From Dyadobacter endophyticus (lineage in GTDB: Bacteria; Bacteroidota; Bacteroidia; Cytophagales; Spirosomataceae), in NCBI RefSeq assembly GCF_014641595.1, contig NZ_BMIA01000001.1, forward strand, positions 1,302,001 to 1,366,000: a DNA stretch of 64,000 nucleotides. Direction: 5' to 3'. The translations under genes were made by a program, and so were the position numbers. Positions 28,088 through 37,931 of this stretch are shown in pieces. A model generated the notes under the pieces. The model was not told the origin of the DNA. It searched no databases and saw only the letters and a program-made list of their open reading frames with translations. The first letter of the stretch is position 1. The number at the start of each line of letters is the position of its first letter.

Positions 28088-31000
28088 ATGAATTTTTGTA
28101 CTTACGGCATTTCTGTTGCCCAAAAATCAAGTCGGCTTTCGGGGAATCGTCCCTGGAAACTGCCGACGCTGGTCCGGCTCGACCCGATCATTAAAAAACG
28201 AATCGTCATGCGGATTAAAATTGCAGTCTTTCTGATCACTTGCGCGTGCATCCACGTATTCGCGGAGGGGAATGCCCAGACGGTCACCCTGTCGAAAAAG
28301 AATGCATCTCTGGAAAAGGTTTTCAAGGAAATCAAAAGCCAGACGGGCTACATTTTCTGGTACGAGAGCGATCTGCTGGATGCATCCAAAAAAGTAAGTA
28401 TTTCGGTTCGTAATGCATCGATTCCCCAGGCGCTGGATCTTTTGCTTCGAAACGAGTCGCTGCAATATACGATCATAGATAAAATGATCGTGATCCGAAA
28501 GAAGGAGCCGCCTAAGCCCGAACATGGAATGGCCCCCATGATCCGCAGGGAGCAGGTGCCGGACTTTTCGAATGGGTTTGCACATAAAGGGAATATCATC
28601 AGCGCGGCTGGCAAAATCGGCGATTACCGCCTGCCCGATATTCGTGTACAGGGCAGGGTTACCGATGAAAAAGGCGATGCGCTGCCCGGCGTGAGCGTTT
28701 TGTTGAAAGATACCCAGCGGGGAACTACCACCGACGAGAGCGGGCATTTCCAGCTGGAAGTACCCGACGGCAAGGCTGTGCTGGTATTCTCGTTTGTGGG
28801 TTACCTGCCGCAGGAAATGCAGGTTGGGAACCGTTCAAAGCTGGATATTGCCCTGAAAGTGGATACGAAAGCGCTGGAAGAGGTGGTCGTGGTAGGTTAT
28901 GGTACGCAAAGGAAATCGGATATCACGGGAGCCATTGCGTCGGTGAACGAGCAATCGCTCCGAGACGTGCCGGTAACCAATCTTTCGGAAGCATTGCAGG
29001 GCCGGGCAGCCGGGATCGACATTCAGAAAAACGGCGGGAACAGCAAGCCCGGATCGCCGCCAGTGATCCGGATCAGGGGTAACCGCTCGCTGGGCGCCGG
29101 CAACGACCCGTTGTTTGTGGTCGATGGGTTACCTTTCAATGGGAGCATCAACGACCTCAATCCCGACGACGTGGTGTCGGTAGAGGTCCTTAAGGACGCT
29201 TCATCGACCGCTATTTACGGCTCGCGGGGTGCCAATGGCGTAATACTGGTCACAACCAAACGCGGGAAGGATGGCGGAATGCAGGTTTCGTACAGCGGCT
29301 ATGTAGGGGTTACCAGAAACCTCGGCAAGTTTCACATTATGAATGGCCCGCAGTTTCGCGACCTCAAAAAATGGTCCCGGATCAACGGTTCGGCGCCGGG
29401 TACCTACTCCGGACTGGACGATCCCAAGTTTATGACCGATGGTACCTTTGACCCGCAGGAGGTGGAATCAATTAATACAAACAGGAGCACCGACTGGCAG
29501 GACCTTATCTATAAAACCGGCATTATGACCAACCACCAGATCAGTGTTTCGGGCGGGACCGGTAAAACCCAGTATGCATTCTCCGGAGGATATTTTAAAG
29601 AGACCGGCATTTACCCCGGTCAGGGATTTGACCGCTATGCCGCCAAGCTGAGTATCGATCAGCAACTGGCACGCTTCATCAAAGTCGGGCTGAGTTCGAT
29701 CAATACCTTTACCCGCATTGAGGGGGAGAATGCCAATCCGATGGGGCAGGTGCTTCGCGCAAGTCCGCTTACCACGCCTTACGACGCCAATGGAAACTTG
29801 TGGGGCTTTGTGCCGGGAAGTGCGAACCAGGTCTGGAACCCGCTCGCCAATTTCATCGACGGGGCCGCCGCTGAGAACCGCCGTCGCCTCGGCACTTTTA
29901 CGACCGTCTATGCCGATGTAAGCCTGGCGAAGGGCCTCAGGTACCGGTTCAACGCCGGTGCGGAGGTGCGCTCGGATGTGTACGGAAATTTTTACGCCAG
30001 CGCCACTTCCAATAACCTGGGGGGCTTGTCGACCTCCCGGAATAGCACCGGCTTTCGCACGGATTACACGCTCGAAAACATGGTTATTTACGATAAAACC
30101 ATTGCAGGCCGCCATAAGCTGAACTTTACAGGCTTATATAGCTTGCAGGAGTCGCAGAACCAGACCAACGAGTTCAATAACAACACAATCCTGGCCGATG
30201 TGCTGGAAAACACCAATCCGCTACTGGGCGCAAACCTGACGGGCACGGGTAACTATGAGAAATGGGCGATCATTTCGTACATGGGCCGGTTGAACTATGG
30301 TTTCAGCGACAAATACCTCGTCACACTCACCATGCGTTCGGACGGTTCGTCACGCCTAGCCCCCGGCAACAAATTTCACGTGTTCCCATCCGCAGCGGTG
30401 GCCTGGAACCTGACCGAAGAGGCATTCATGAAATCTATGACCGACATTACCTCCCTCAAACTGCGGGCAAGCTATGGTACGGTGGGCAACCAGGGGATCA
30501 GCCCGTATTCGACGCTCGGTAAGCTGACGCCTTTGGTTTACAACTACGGTTCTACAAACGTTACAGGCGCTTATCCGACCAATACCCCGAACCCTTCGCT
30601 GGAATGGGAGTACACGAGCTCTTTTAATGTGGGGGTTGATTTTGGGTTACGCAACAACCGGATCAGCGGTTCGGTGGAGTATTATCAGCAGAAAACCAAT
30701 AACCTGCTTTTGCCGCAAAACCTGCCGCCTACGACGGGCATACCTAACTCCATTTTAACCAATGTAGGCAAGACCGAAAACCAGGGGCTGGAAATCCAGT
30801 TGAGCCTGATCAACATTCCCGGTAACGGCAGGGACAAATTCAGCTGGACCACGGATCTGAACCTTTTTCTCAACCGCGGCAAAATTGTGCAGCTGGCCAA
30901 CAATGTGACGCGCGACATTAACAACAACTGGTTTGTCGGCCGGCCTGTCGGGACTATTTTTGATTACAAAAAGATCGGGATCTGGCAAAATACCGCTGCT

Positions 31001-31618
31001 GATACCGCAGCGGCCAAAAAGCTGGGCCTCTCGGTAACCGGCACCGGTTCGGTGATAGGGACGATCAAGGTTGAAAACACCAACGGCGACGAGGTGATCA
31101 ATGCCAATGACCGCGTGATTCTGGGATCGCAGCAGGCGAAATGGCAGGGAGGGTTTACCAACCGTGTGGCTTTTAAAGGGTTCGATTTTACCATCGTCGG
31201 ATTTGCCAGGGTAGGCGGGCTGCTGATCAGCAGAATGCATAACAGCGGCTTTGCCAATACGTTCCAGGGTAATTACAACAACCTGGTGGTAGACTACTGG
31301 ACACCGACGAACGGCCAGAATTACTATCCGAAACCGAACTCCGCTGCGACCAACACGCCGTTCAATTCGACAATGGGGTATTTCAATGCAAGTTTCCTGA
31401 AAATCAGAAGCCTTAGTCTGGGTTATAATTTGCCGCAGGGGCTTTTGAAGCGTGTGAATTGTAAATCCGTCAGGTTATATGCGACCGCCAACGATGCTTT
31501 CATCCTTTTTTCGCCCTACCGTAACAAGTACAACGGCATTGATCCCGAGGGTGGTTCTATCAATGTTGATACACCAGCTACCTACTCGCTATTGTTTGGT
31601 TTGAATGTAACTTTTTGA
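28088..31618 (+). CDS. SusC/RagA-type TonB-dependent transporter
   Basis: Outer-membrane importer of 1176 residues regulated by the sigma/FecR pair encoded upstream. A 40-residue Arg/Lys-rich N-terminal extension precedes the evident signal peptide (MRIKIAVFLITCACIHVFA, from 28208), so translation may start at 28208 instead. Next come an STN domain (about 65-130, LEKVFKEIKSQTGYIFWY), a carboxypeptidase-regulatory-like domain (about 185-260), the VVVVGYGTQRKSDITGAIAS signature, a plug with YGSRGANGVILVTTKRG, and a barrel ending LLFGLNVTF. The SusD partner starts 21 bases downstream. Substrate unknown. Confidence 0.96.
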   Translation: MNFCTYGISVAQKSSRLSGNRPWKLPTLVRLDPIIKKRIVMRIKIAVFLITCACIHVFAEGNAQTVTLSKKNASLEKVFKEIKSQTGYIFWYESDLLDASKKVSISVRNASIPQALDLLLRNESLQYTIIDKMIVIRKKEPPKPEHGMAPMIRREQVPDFSNGFAHKGNIISAAGKIGDYRLPDIRVQGRVTDEKGDALPGVSVLLKDTQRGTTTDESGHFQLEVPDGKAVLVFSFVGYLPQEMQVGNRSKLDIALKVDTKALEEVVVVGYGTQRKSDITGAIASVNEQSLRDVPVTNLSEALQGRAAGIDIQKNGGNSKPGSPPVIRIRGNRSLGAGNDPLFVVDGLPFNGSINDLNPDDVVSVEVLKDASSTAIYGSRGANGVILVTTKRGKDGGMQVSYSGYVGVTRNLGKFHIMNGPQFRDLKKWSRINGSAPGTYSGLDDPKFMTDGTFDPQEVESINTNRSTDWQDLIYKTGIMTNHQISVSGGTGKTQYAFSGGYFKETGIYPGQGFDRYAAKLSIDQQLARFIKVGLSSINTFTRIEGENANPMGQVLRASPLTTPYDANGNLWGFVPGSANQVWNPLANFIDGAAAENRRRLGTFTTVYADVSLAKGLRYRFNAGAEVRSDVYGNFYASATSNNLGGLSTSRNSTGFRTDYTLENMVIYDKTIAGRHKLNFTGLYSLQESQNQTNEFNNNTILADVLENTNPLLGANLTGTGNYEKWAIISYMGRLNYGFSDKYLVTLTMRSDGSSRLAPGNKFHVFPSAAVAWNLTEEAFMKSMTDITSLKLRASYGTVGNQGISPYSTLGKLTPLVYNYGSTNVTGAYPTNTPNPSLEWEYTSSFNVGVDFGLRNNRISGSVEYYQQKTNNLLLPQNLPPTTGIPNSILTNVGKTENQGLEIQLSLINIPGNGRDKFSWTTDLNLFLNRGKIVQLANNVTRDINNNWFVGRPVGTIFDYKKIGIWQNTAADTAAAKKLGLSVTGTGSVIGTIKVENTNGDEVINANDRVILGSQQAKWQGGFTNRVAFKGFDFTIVGFARVGGLLISRMHNSGFANTFQGNYNNLVVDYWTPTNGQNYYPKPNSAATNTPFNSTMGYFNASFLKIRSLSLGYNLPQGLLKRVNCKSVRLYATANDAFILFSPYRNKYNGIDPEGGSINVDTPATYSLLFGLNVTF

Positions 31619-31639
31619 AATACTGATATTTACTGATAT

Positions 31640-33343
31640 ATGAAAAAGATATTATCCATAGCGGCGGTCTGTCTGATGGGACTGCTGCCATCCTGTGACG
31701 ACAGGTTGATCGAAGAGCCCAAGTCTATTCTCACACCGGCATTTTTTAGCACTGCACAGGGTTTCAGGTCGGGGCTGGATGCCGCGTATGCAGGCACGCG
31801 CATGTTCTGGGGCAACCAGGATTTGTTTACGATCACCGTCATCGGTACGGATGAATTCTTCACCGGGCAGGACGGCAACAACAATATCAACAAGTACAAC
31901 AGCAACTATTTGCCAAACAATGGGCAGGTAACCAACACCTGGACAAACTGCTACACTTTTATCAATACCTGCAATGGCCTGGTCGACAATGCCGCGAAAA
32001 TTACCGGGATCGATGAGACGGAGAAGAAGAAAATGGTAGCCGAGGCCAAATTCCTGCGGGCCAATTTTTACTTCATTCTCGTTCAATTCTGGGGGGATGT
32101 GACCCTAAACAAAAATTTTCAGTCATTGCCCAGCACGTCAGCCACCCGCCAGCCTATGGCTGAGGTTTACGACTTCATTATCGAGGATTTGAATGAAGCC
32201 GTAAAAACGCTTCCCGCGAGTCCGGTTGCGGGCGGGGTAATGCCGGGCAAAGCTACGGCTGCTGCGGCAAAGCATGTTTTGGCCAAGGTGTATCTCACAC
32301 GTGCGGGCTCGGCCGCAGCCAAAGCGGACGATTACAAGAATGCCTATACCATCGCTTCGGATCTCATCAACAACAGTGCTTCCCTGGGCCTGGGCCTTTT
32401 GCAGGATTTCGGGCAAGTGCATGCCGAGGGAAATGAAGGCAGCAAAGAGGTGTTGTGGACGGTTCAACATACATCCAATCTGGCGTACAATGGTCCTAAC
32501 AACAGCGGAGGCGCGGATAATGTGCTGAACCACATGTGGGTGCCGCAATATGAAAACCAGCCGGGGATGAAGCGCGATGTCAGATATGGCAGACCGTATA
32601 TTCGCTGCGTGCCAACGCGCTGGCTTACCGATACCGCTTTTGCGGATCGTACCAACGACACCCGTTATGGCAAAACCTTCCAGACTGTCTGGTATTCCAA
32701 CAATGCTTCTTCCATTTCCCGCTGGCCTGCAACGCTGCCCCCCGGCGCGCCGGCCAATGCACAACCTGGTGGTTTGAAGTTCAGCGTGGGCGACACGGCC
32801 ATTTATATGCCTGGTAAGGACGTTTCTAATGCGGCCGTCGCGGCAGCGCCTTACCTGCTGATCCCGCCGAGGAACTACACGATCCGCTTGTCGCCGGCGA
32901 TGTTCAAGTATTTCGATACCAAACGTGCCGATTTGAATTACCCGTCGATCCGGCCGGTGATTGTATACCGGCTGGCCGAAACGTACCTGATCGCCGCCGA
33001 GGCGTTGCTGATGGATGGCCAGGCTGCTGCGGCGCTACCGTATGTCAACGCAGTTCGCCAGCGGGCTTCGTTCCCGACCGGCAATGCGGAGGCGATGAAG
33101 GTGAAAGCCTCTGATCTGACATTGGACTTTCTGCTCGACGAGCGTTCCCGTGAGTTATGCGGCGAAAACATGCGCTGGTGGGACCTGGTCAGGACTGGTA
33201 AGTTGGTTGACCGGGTCAAAAAACATAACCTGGAAAGCGCGCCTAACATCCAATCTCCCAAACACCTTCTCCGGCCGATCCCTCAGAACCAGATCGATGC
33301 CGTCGTAACTGGTGAGCCTTACCCTCAAAACACCGGCTGGTAG
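31640..33343 (+). CDS. SusD/RagB-family outer-membrane lipoprotein
   Basis: Substrate-capture lipoprotein partner of the SusC protein encoded just upstream. It has a lipobox LPSC at about residue 19 followed by acidic residues. The EAKFLRANFYFILVQFWGDV helix (about 130-150) is the SusD hallmark, and the late LDERSRELCGENMRWWDLVRTGKL signature follows. At 567 residues it is on the long side of the family, with an insertion in the middle third. End of this sigma/FecR/SusC/SusD locus. Confidence 0.95.
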   Translation: MKKILSIAAVCLMGLLPSCDDRLIEEPKSILTPAFFSTAQGFRSGLDAAYAGTRMFWGNQDLFTITVIGTDEFFTGQDGNNNINKYNSNYLPNNGQVTNTWTNCYTFINTCNGLVDNAAKITGIDETEKKKMVAEAKFLRANFYFILVQFWGDVTLNKNFQSLPSTSATRQPMAEVYDFIIEDLNEAVKTLPASPVAGGVMPGKATAAAAKHVLAKVYLTRAGSAAAKADDYKNAYTIASDLINNSASLGLGLLQDFGQVHAEGNEGSKEVLWTVQHTSNLAYNGPNNSGGADNVLNHMWVPQYENQPGMKRDVRYGRPYIRCVPTRWLTDTAFADRTNDTRYGKTFQTVWYSNNASSISRWPATLPPGAPANAQPGGLKFSVGDTAIYMPGKDVSNAAVAAAPYLLIPPRNYTIRLSPAMFKYFDTKRADLNYPSIRPVIVYRLAETYLIAAEALLMDGQAAAALPYVNAVRQRASFPTGNAEAMKVKASDLTLDFLLDERSRELCGENMRWWDLVRTGKLVDRVKKHNLESAPNIQSPKHLLRPIPQNQIDAVVTGEPYPQNTGW

Positions 33344-33387
33344 CCAACGATGCAGGTTTGAAATTCTTCATTTTTGGTTTGATTAGT

Positions 33388-33421
33388 GTTAACTTCATAC
33401 ACCACGCTCGCCCTACCTTCG
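33388..33421 (+). promoter_or_regulatory. Weak promoter candidate before iorA
   Basis: TACCTTCG at 33414-33421 matches the -7 consensus TAnnTTTG with one change, and a GTTAAC about 20 bases upstream could occupy the -33 position. It is 45 bases before the iron-sulfur subunit start and would separate this operon from the SusCD locus. The match is weak. Confidence 0.25.
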
Positions 33422-33466
33422 TGCGGCAGATAATGCATCTGAATGAGAGAGAAAACCGCTTAAATT

Positions 33467-33925
33467 ATGGCAGAATATTCAATTTGGGTAAATGGGAAAC
33501 AGCACGCCGTCAACGTCCCCGAAGACATGCCGCTACTATGGATACTTCGCGATGTTATTGGTCTGAAGGGTACCAAGTTTGGCTGCGGCATGGCTCAGTG
33601 CGGGGCGTGTACCGTGCATATGAACGATGTTGCGATCCGCTCTTGCAGTTTTCCGGTTTCCGCGGTGGGCGAAAATAAAATTACAACCATTGAAGGCCTT
33701 TCCGAGCATGGCGATCATCCGCTGCAACTGGCCTGGCAAAAACATTTGGTACCGCAATGCGGCTATTGCCAAACCGGTCAGATCATGAATGCGGCTGCAT
33801 TGCTGAAAGCGACCCCACGTCCTTCCGAGCAGGAAGTAGAGCAGGCGATGGAAGGGAACTTGTGCCGTTGTGGTACCTATAACCGTATCAAAGCGGCTAT
33901 TCTCAGCGTTTCTGCCGAATCGTAA
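33467..33925 (+). CDS. iorA: [2Fe-2S] subunit of molybdenum hydroxylase (IorA type)
   Basis: Small subunit of an aldehyde/N-heterocycle oxidoreductase, passing electrons from the molybdenum site of the large subunit. The plant-ferredoxin-type cluster uses Cys40, 45, 48 and 60 (GCGMAQCGACTV), and the helical-domain cluster uses Cys98, 101, 133 and 135 (CGYCQTG, LCRCGTY). At 152 residues it matches stand-alone IorA proteins. The large subunit begins 23 bases downstream. No FAD subunit is nearby, as expected for the isoquinoline-oxidoreductase type, which usually donates electrons to a cytochrome. The exact substrate cannot be inferred. Confidence 0.93.
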   Translation: MAEYSIWVNGKQHAVNVPEDMPLLWILRDVIGLKGTKFGCGMAQCGACTVHMNDVAIRSCSFPVSAVGENKITTIEGLSEHGDHPLQLAWQKHLVPQCGYCQTGQIMNAAALLKATPRPSEQEVEQAMEGNLCRCGTYNRIKAAILSVSAES

Positions 33926-33948
33926 CCCAACCTTTTAAACGCAAATCG

Positions 33949-36240
33949 ATGAAGTATTTAGGTTTTCCGAAAGAGAAAAATGAGGTAGTTGCTTCGGAGG
34001 TCTTCAAGGCGACGAGAAGGGATTTTTTGAAAACTGGCGGCGCCCTCGCCGGTGGGTTTGTTTTGGGCATCAGCCTGTTCGGTTGCGATGCAAAAGGCAA
34101 GAAAACAGCTGCTTTTGCTCCCAATGTCTATTTACAGATTACTCCTTCCAACGAAGTGTCCATCATCGCCCACCGTTCTGAAATGGGCCAGGGCATCCGG
34201 ACGTCGTTGCCTTTGGTCATTGCCGACGAGCTGGGCGCAGATTGGAGCAAAGTCCGGATCGTTCAGGCGGAAGGCGATGAGAAAAAGTATGGCAACCAGA
34301 ATACCGACGGTTCATTTTCGATACGGATGTTCTATAAGCCGATGCGTGAAGCTGGTGCCATCGCCCGGCTGATGCTATTACAGGCTGCGGCCGCCAAGTG
34401 GAAGGTGCCGATCGAAGAATGTGATACAACGAATGGCCAGGTGGTTCACAAAACCTCTGATAAAAAGCTCAGTTTCGGAGATTTGGCGGAGGAAGCCAGC
34501 CAGTTACCCATTCCTGCTGCGAAAGACATTAAGCTCAAAAGCCGCGATAAGTTTACGCTGATCGGAAAGGAAACACCGATCGTGGACTTGCCCGCCATTG
34601 TGAACGGGCAGGCCGTATTTGGTATTGATGCCACAATGGAAGGAATGAAAGTCGCTGTCATCAGGCGTTGCCCGGTGGTGGGCGGGACGGTGAAGTCTTA
34701 TACCGATGAGAAGGCGAGGAGTGTACCGGGAGTGCTTAAAGTAGTTCAGATCAAAGGTGCGGGCTTGCCAGCTACCCTGAACAAGCCTTTGGCCGGTGTG
34801 GCGGTAATCGCAGAAAACACGTGGGCGGCGATCAAAGGGCGCGATTCACTTGAAGTAGAGTGGGATCTCGGCCCGAATGCTTCTTATGATTCAGCCGAAC
34901 AGATCAAACAGCTGGTTCAGGAAGTTTCCCGGGAACAGGGAACACCGCGGCGGAACCGGGGCGATTTCAATTCGGCAAAGGCGAATGCCAAAAAGGTCAT
35001 CGAGCGGACGTACATCGCCCCGCATCTGGCACATGCGACCATGGAGCCTCCGTGCGCGTTGGCAGTTTTCAAAGATGGCGCTTGCGAAATATGGGCGTGC
35101 ACGCAAAACCCGCAGGGAGCGCGGGATGTGGTCGCCGAAGTATTGGGTATTCCGGTTGATAAAGTGAAGATTAATGTGACGCTGCTTGGCGGAGGATTTG
35201 GCCGTAAATCAAAGCCCGACTTCATCGTGGAAGCAGCCATGCTGGCCAAAGAAACGGGCTATCCGGTGAAAGTCCAGTGGACGAGGGAGGATGATATCCA
35301 CCACGACTACTTCCATTCGTTGAGCGTCCAGCGCATTGTAGCCACCATCGACAAGGACAATAAGTTGTCGGGCTGGAACCAGCACATTGCATATCCTTCT
35401 ATTTCAGCCACTTCCGATACGTCGGTGTTGCAGCCCGATGACGGCGAAATGATGCTCGGCGCTGTGGATCTTCCCTATAATATTCCGGCCATCCGGATCG
35501 AGACACACGACGCGAAAACGCATCTTCGGGTGGGCTGGCTGAGATCTGTGAGGAACATTCCGCAGGTTTTTGCGAGCGCCACCATGCTCGATGAGGTAGC
35601 GGAAGCGAGGGGCATGGATCCGGTCGCCCATGCGCTCGAACTGCTGGGTGCGGATAGGAGCATCACCTTCAACGAGGAAATCGTCAAAGGCACTTACCCG
35701 AATTATGGCGAAGACATTGCAGCCTATCCGTGGGAAACGGGCCGAATGAAAGCGGTCATTGAGCGGGTGGCGAAAGAAGCGGGCTGGGGCCGTAAACTTC
35801 CGAAAGGTTCGGGCCTTGGCTTTGCTGCGCACAAAAGCTTTCTGACCTATGTGGCCTGCGTGGTCGAGGTAAAGGTGGACGCTACCGGCAAGGTTACCAT
35901 TCCCGGTGTGCATTACGCAGTGGATTGCGGCACGGCGGTTAATGTCGACCGTATTAAATCCCAGTTCGAAGGGGGTGCACAGTTTGCGGCAAGTCTCGCA
36001 CTAAAAAGCGCGATCACATTCAAAAACGGGCGGGTGGAGCAAAACAATTTTGATGGTTATCAGATTATTCGAATGACCGAATGTCCCAAAGAAATTCACG
36101 TGCATATTATGGACAGTGAAGCCAAGCCAACGGGCGTCGGCGAGCCCCCGGTACCGCCCTTTACCCCGGCATTATGCAACGCAATTTACGCGGCTACCGG
36201 CAAGCGGATTTACAACCTTCCCATCGATCTGCGGAGCTGA
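33949..36240 (+). CDS. iorB: Molybdopterin-binding subunit of xanthine-dehydrogenase family (IorB type)
   Basis: Catalytic large subunit (763 residues). The twin-arginine motif ATRRDFLKTGG at about residues 21-31 and the hydrophobic run after it indicate Tat export as a cofactor-loaded complex. Molybdopterin-binding segments are visible: GQGIRTSLP, the GGGFGRKSKPD loop, the AHATMEPPCA region, and GVGEPPVPPFTPALCNAI near the C-terminus. The last holds the Glu typical of the active site. It is co-transcribed with iorA and ends at a strong hairpin. A decayed paralogue of this gene lies near the right end of the window. Confidence 0.93.
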   Translation: MKYLGFPKEKNEVVASEVFKATRRDFLKTGGALAGGFVLGISLFGCDAKGKKTAAFAPNVYLQITPSNEVSIIAHRSEMGQGIRTSLPLVIADELGADWSKVRIVQAEGDEKKYGNQNTDGSFSIRMFYKPMREAGAIARLMLLQAAAAKWKVPIEECDTTNGQVVHKTSDKKLSFGDLAEEASQLPIPAAKDIKLKSRDKFTLIGKETPIVDLPAIVNGQAVFGIDATMEGMKVAVIRRCPVVGGTVKSYTDEKARSVPGVLKVVQIKGAGLPATLNKPLAGVAVIAENTWAAIKGRDSLEVEWDLGPNASYDSAEQIKQLVQEVSREQGTPRRNRGDFNSAKANAKKVIERTYIAPHLAHATMEPPCALAVFKDGACEIWACTQNPQGARDVVAEVLGIPVDKVKINVTLLGGGFGRKSKPDFIVEAAMLAKETGYPVKVQWTREDDIHHDYFHSLSVQRIVATIDKDNKLSGWNQHIAYPSISATSDTSVLQPDDGEMMLGAVDLPYNIPAIRIETHDAKTHLRVGWLRSVRNIPQVFASATMLDEVAEARGMDPVAHALELLGADRSITFNEEIVKGTYPNYGEDIAAYPWETGRMKAVIERVAKEAGWGRKLPKGSGLGFAAHKSFLTYVACVVEVKVDATGKVTIPGVHYAVDCGTAVNVDRIKSQFEGGAQFAASLALKSAITFKNGRVEQNNFDGYQIIRMTECPKEIHVHIMDSEAKPTGVGEPPVPPFTPALCNAIYAATGKRIYNLPIDLRS

Positions 36241-36265
36241 GGGGCGTTTATCATAGCCACTTAAT

Positions 36266-36308
36266 TGAAAGACCAACTGAATTCCGGCCGGGAAAAGTTG
36301 GTCTTTCA
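36266..36308. terminator. Hairpin terminator between convergent genes
   Basis: A perfect 13-bp inverted repeat (36266-36278 with 36296-36308) with a 17-base loop that can itself pair (ttcc...ggaa). It lies between the iorB stop and the stop of the convergent secreted-orphan gene, so it may serve both. Confidence 0.75.
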
Positions 36309-36325
36309 GCAACACATCAACGGGA

Positions 36326-36985
36326 TTACCGGGACTTTGCATTTTCGCTTTTTATTAATGCTATTACCTCTTCAAAGCTCATATCTTTGGCTTCACCTTC
36401 TATATTATTGTTTTTCATTAATTCCGAAACCTTTTTCCTCGTTAGAAGATTGCCACGGCTTCCCTCTTTTCTCGGAGAATCAGCGGGTTCAATTGACTTG
36501 GTATCAATAAATACGATGTATCTCTTACTATCAGTACTGTCTTTTAGAGCCTTGTTCCAGGTAATGGAACTGTTAGCGAGTAACCCTAAGGCTCCCCCAC
36601 CGTACGGGTTTACAGAACCGGCTTTTACCCTGTTGAAGGTACTCTTGTCTAAGAGTGAAAGGCAGTAACGGCCTACAACATCCAGTTTAATAAAAATACC
36701 ATTTAGAAAATCATCGGAATAGATCATGTTGAAATAATAACTTTCGCCTCGCTTTATCGCCCAGGTCGATCCAGCTCCTTTTATCCTTTTCTTTGTCTGA
36801 ATATCGAGGATTTTTTTCGTAATAAAATAAGCATCTCCGGAAGAGCGAACCTCCAAAAGGGCTTCCGTTTTATTATCGGACAGGAAATCCATTGTGGTCG
36901 GAAAAACAGACACAACTTCGGCCTCATTTTGCGCCCAGGCGCTTGTAGACAAACAGAAAAAAACAAAAAGGTATACGTTTCTCAT
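36326..36985 (-). CDS. Secreted protein of unknown function
   Basis: A protein of about 219 residues that I do not recognise. ATG at 36985 gives a clear signal peptide (MRNVYLFVFFCLSTSAWAQ, cut after AQ); the frame opens 13 codons earlier but that part is not needed. The mature protein is mixed strand/helix with a Gly-rich PYGGGALGLL stretch near the middle and no Cys pairs, lipobox or membrane helix. The gene and its flanks are more AT-rich than neighbouring coding DNA, which may mean recent acquisition. Confidence 0.7.
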   Translation of the reverse strand: MRNVYLFVFFCLSTSAWAQNEAEVVSVFPTTMDFLSDNKTEALLEVRSSGDAYFITKKILDIQTKKRIKGAGSTWAIKRGESYYFNMIYSDDFLNGIFIKLDVVGRYCLSLLDKSTFNRVKAGSVNPYGGGALGLLANSSITWNKALKDSTDSKRYIVFIDTKSIEPADSPRKEGSRGNLLTRKKVSELMKNNNIEGEAKDMSFEEVIALIKSENAKSR

Positions 36986-37080
36986 TTTATATAATATTCT
37001 TTTCGAAAATATAGGCAAACTCATTAAATCATAAAGTATTTAATTAAGCATTTACCAAAGTTAAATGTAGCAAAATAATG

Positions 37081-37854
37081 TCATTTCAACCTCACCAGCG
37101 GGTGGTTCAAACCATTGACATCATTTTTAACGATTTTATACTTCGCCAGGCTCTTAAATAGTTGGGTCAATGTTTTAAACCCGTAGGTGCGGGCGTCGAA
37201 ACTGGGGTCAATTTTCCGGAGCGAGGTGCCTATTTTGGAAATGAATGCCTCTTCCTCCTCATTGGCCGATATTTCGAATGCCTTGTCGATAATGTTCATA
37301 TCGATCTTTGGGTACCTGTGTTTGGTCTCCTGCTTTTTCGGCTCTTTCTTAACGATTTCTTTCGGGGTGATATCCACCTTCTGAGGCTCGGGTTCCTCTG
37401 TATTCGTATCCAGTTCCACCACGAGGTTTTCGCTGAATGTGAAGATCTCGCAGGAATTTACAAATGCGATGGGTGTATTTTTTCGCCCGATACCCATTAC
37501 GAAAAGTCCTTCTTCCCTGATTCTCTTGGCGAGTCCCGTGTAATCGCTGTCGCTGGACACAATGCAAAAGCCTTCGACGCTTTTACTGTGCAGAATATCC
37601 ATGGCATCAATAATGAGCGAACTGTCGGTCGAGTTTTTGCCGGTCGTATACGAAAACTTCTGGATCGGGCTGATCGAATGCTGATTGACAATTTCCTTCC
37701 AGCTGTTCATATGAGGCGTAGTCCAGTCGCCATATATGCGCCGGATAGTTGCTTTTCCATATTTGGAAACTTCTTCTAAAGTCTCCTTCATCAATTTGGC
37801 CTGCGCATTGTCCCCGTCGATCAATACAGCGATGTTGAATTTGGTTTCACTCAT
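37081..37854 (-). CDS. NYN-domain (PIN-like) protein with C-terminal OST-HTH/LOTUS
   Basis: A 257-residue soluble protein. Residues 5-150 form a NYN/LabA-like nuclease fold with acidic metal-site positions: VLIDGDNAQ near the start, TDSSLIIDAMD in the middle and IVSSDSDYTGL later. After a charged linker of about 40 residues, the C-terminal 70 residues (ISKIGTSLRKIDPSFDARTYGFKTL) match the OST-HTH/LOTUS domain, which binds RNA. Proteins of this design are thought to process or regulate RNA; no bacterial substrate can be named here. It sits 77 bases downstream of the SGNH/MBOAT gene set on the same strand. Confidence 0.88.
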   Translation of the reverse strand: MSETKFNIAVLIDGDNAQAKLMKETLEEVSKYGKATIRRIYGDWTTPHMNSWKEIVNQHSISPIQKFSYTTGKNSTDSSLIIDAMDILHSKSVEGFCIVSSDSDYTGLAKRIREEGLFVMGIGRKNTPIAFVNSCEIFTFSENLVVELDTNTEEPEPQKVDITPKEIVKKEPKKQETKHRYPKIDMNIIDKAFEISANEEEEAFISKIGTSLRKIDPSFDARTYGFKTLTQLFKSLAKYKIVKNDVNGLNHPLVRLK

Positions 37855-37931
37855 AGGTTTGAATCGTTTTCGAATTCTAACTTACAGAATATATTCCATC
37901 AGGCCGCGATGCCGTCACTGTTTTCAACCGG

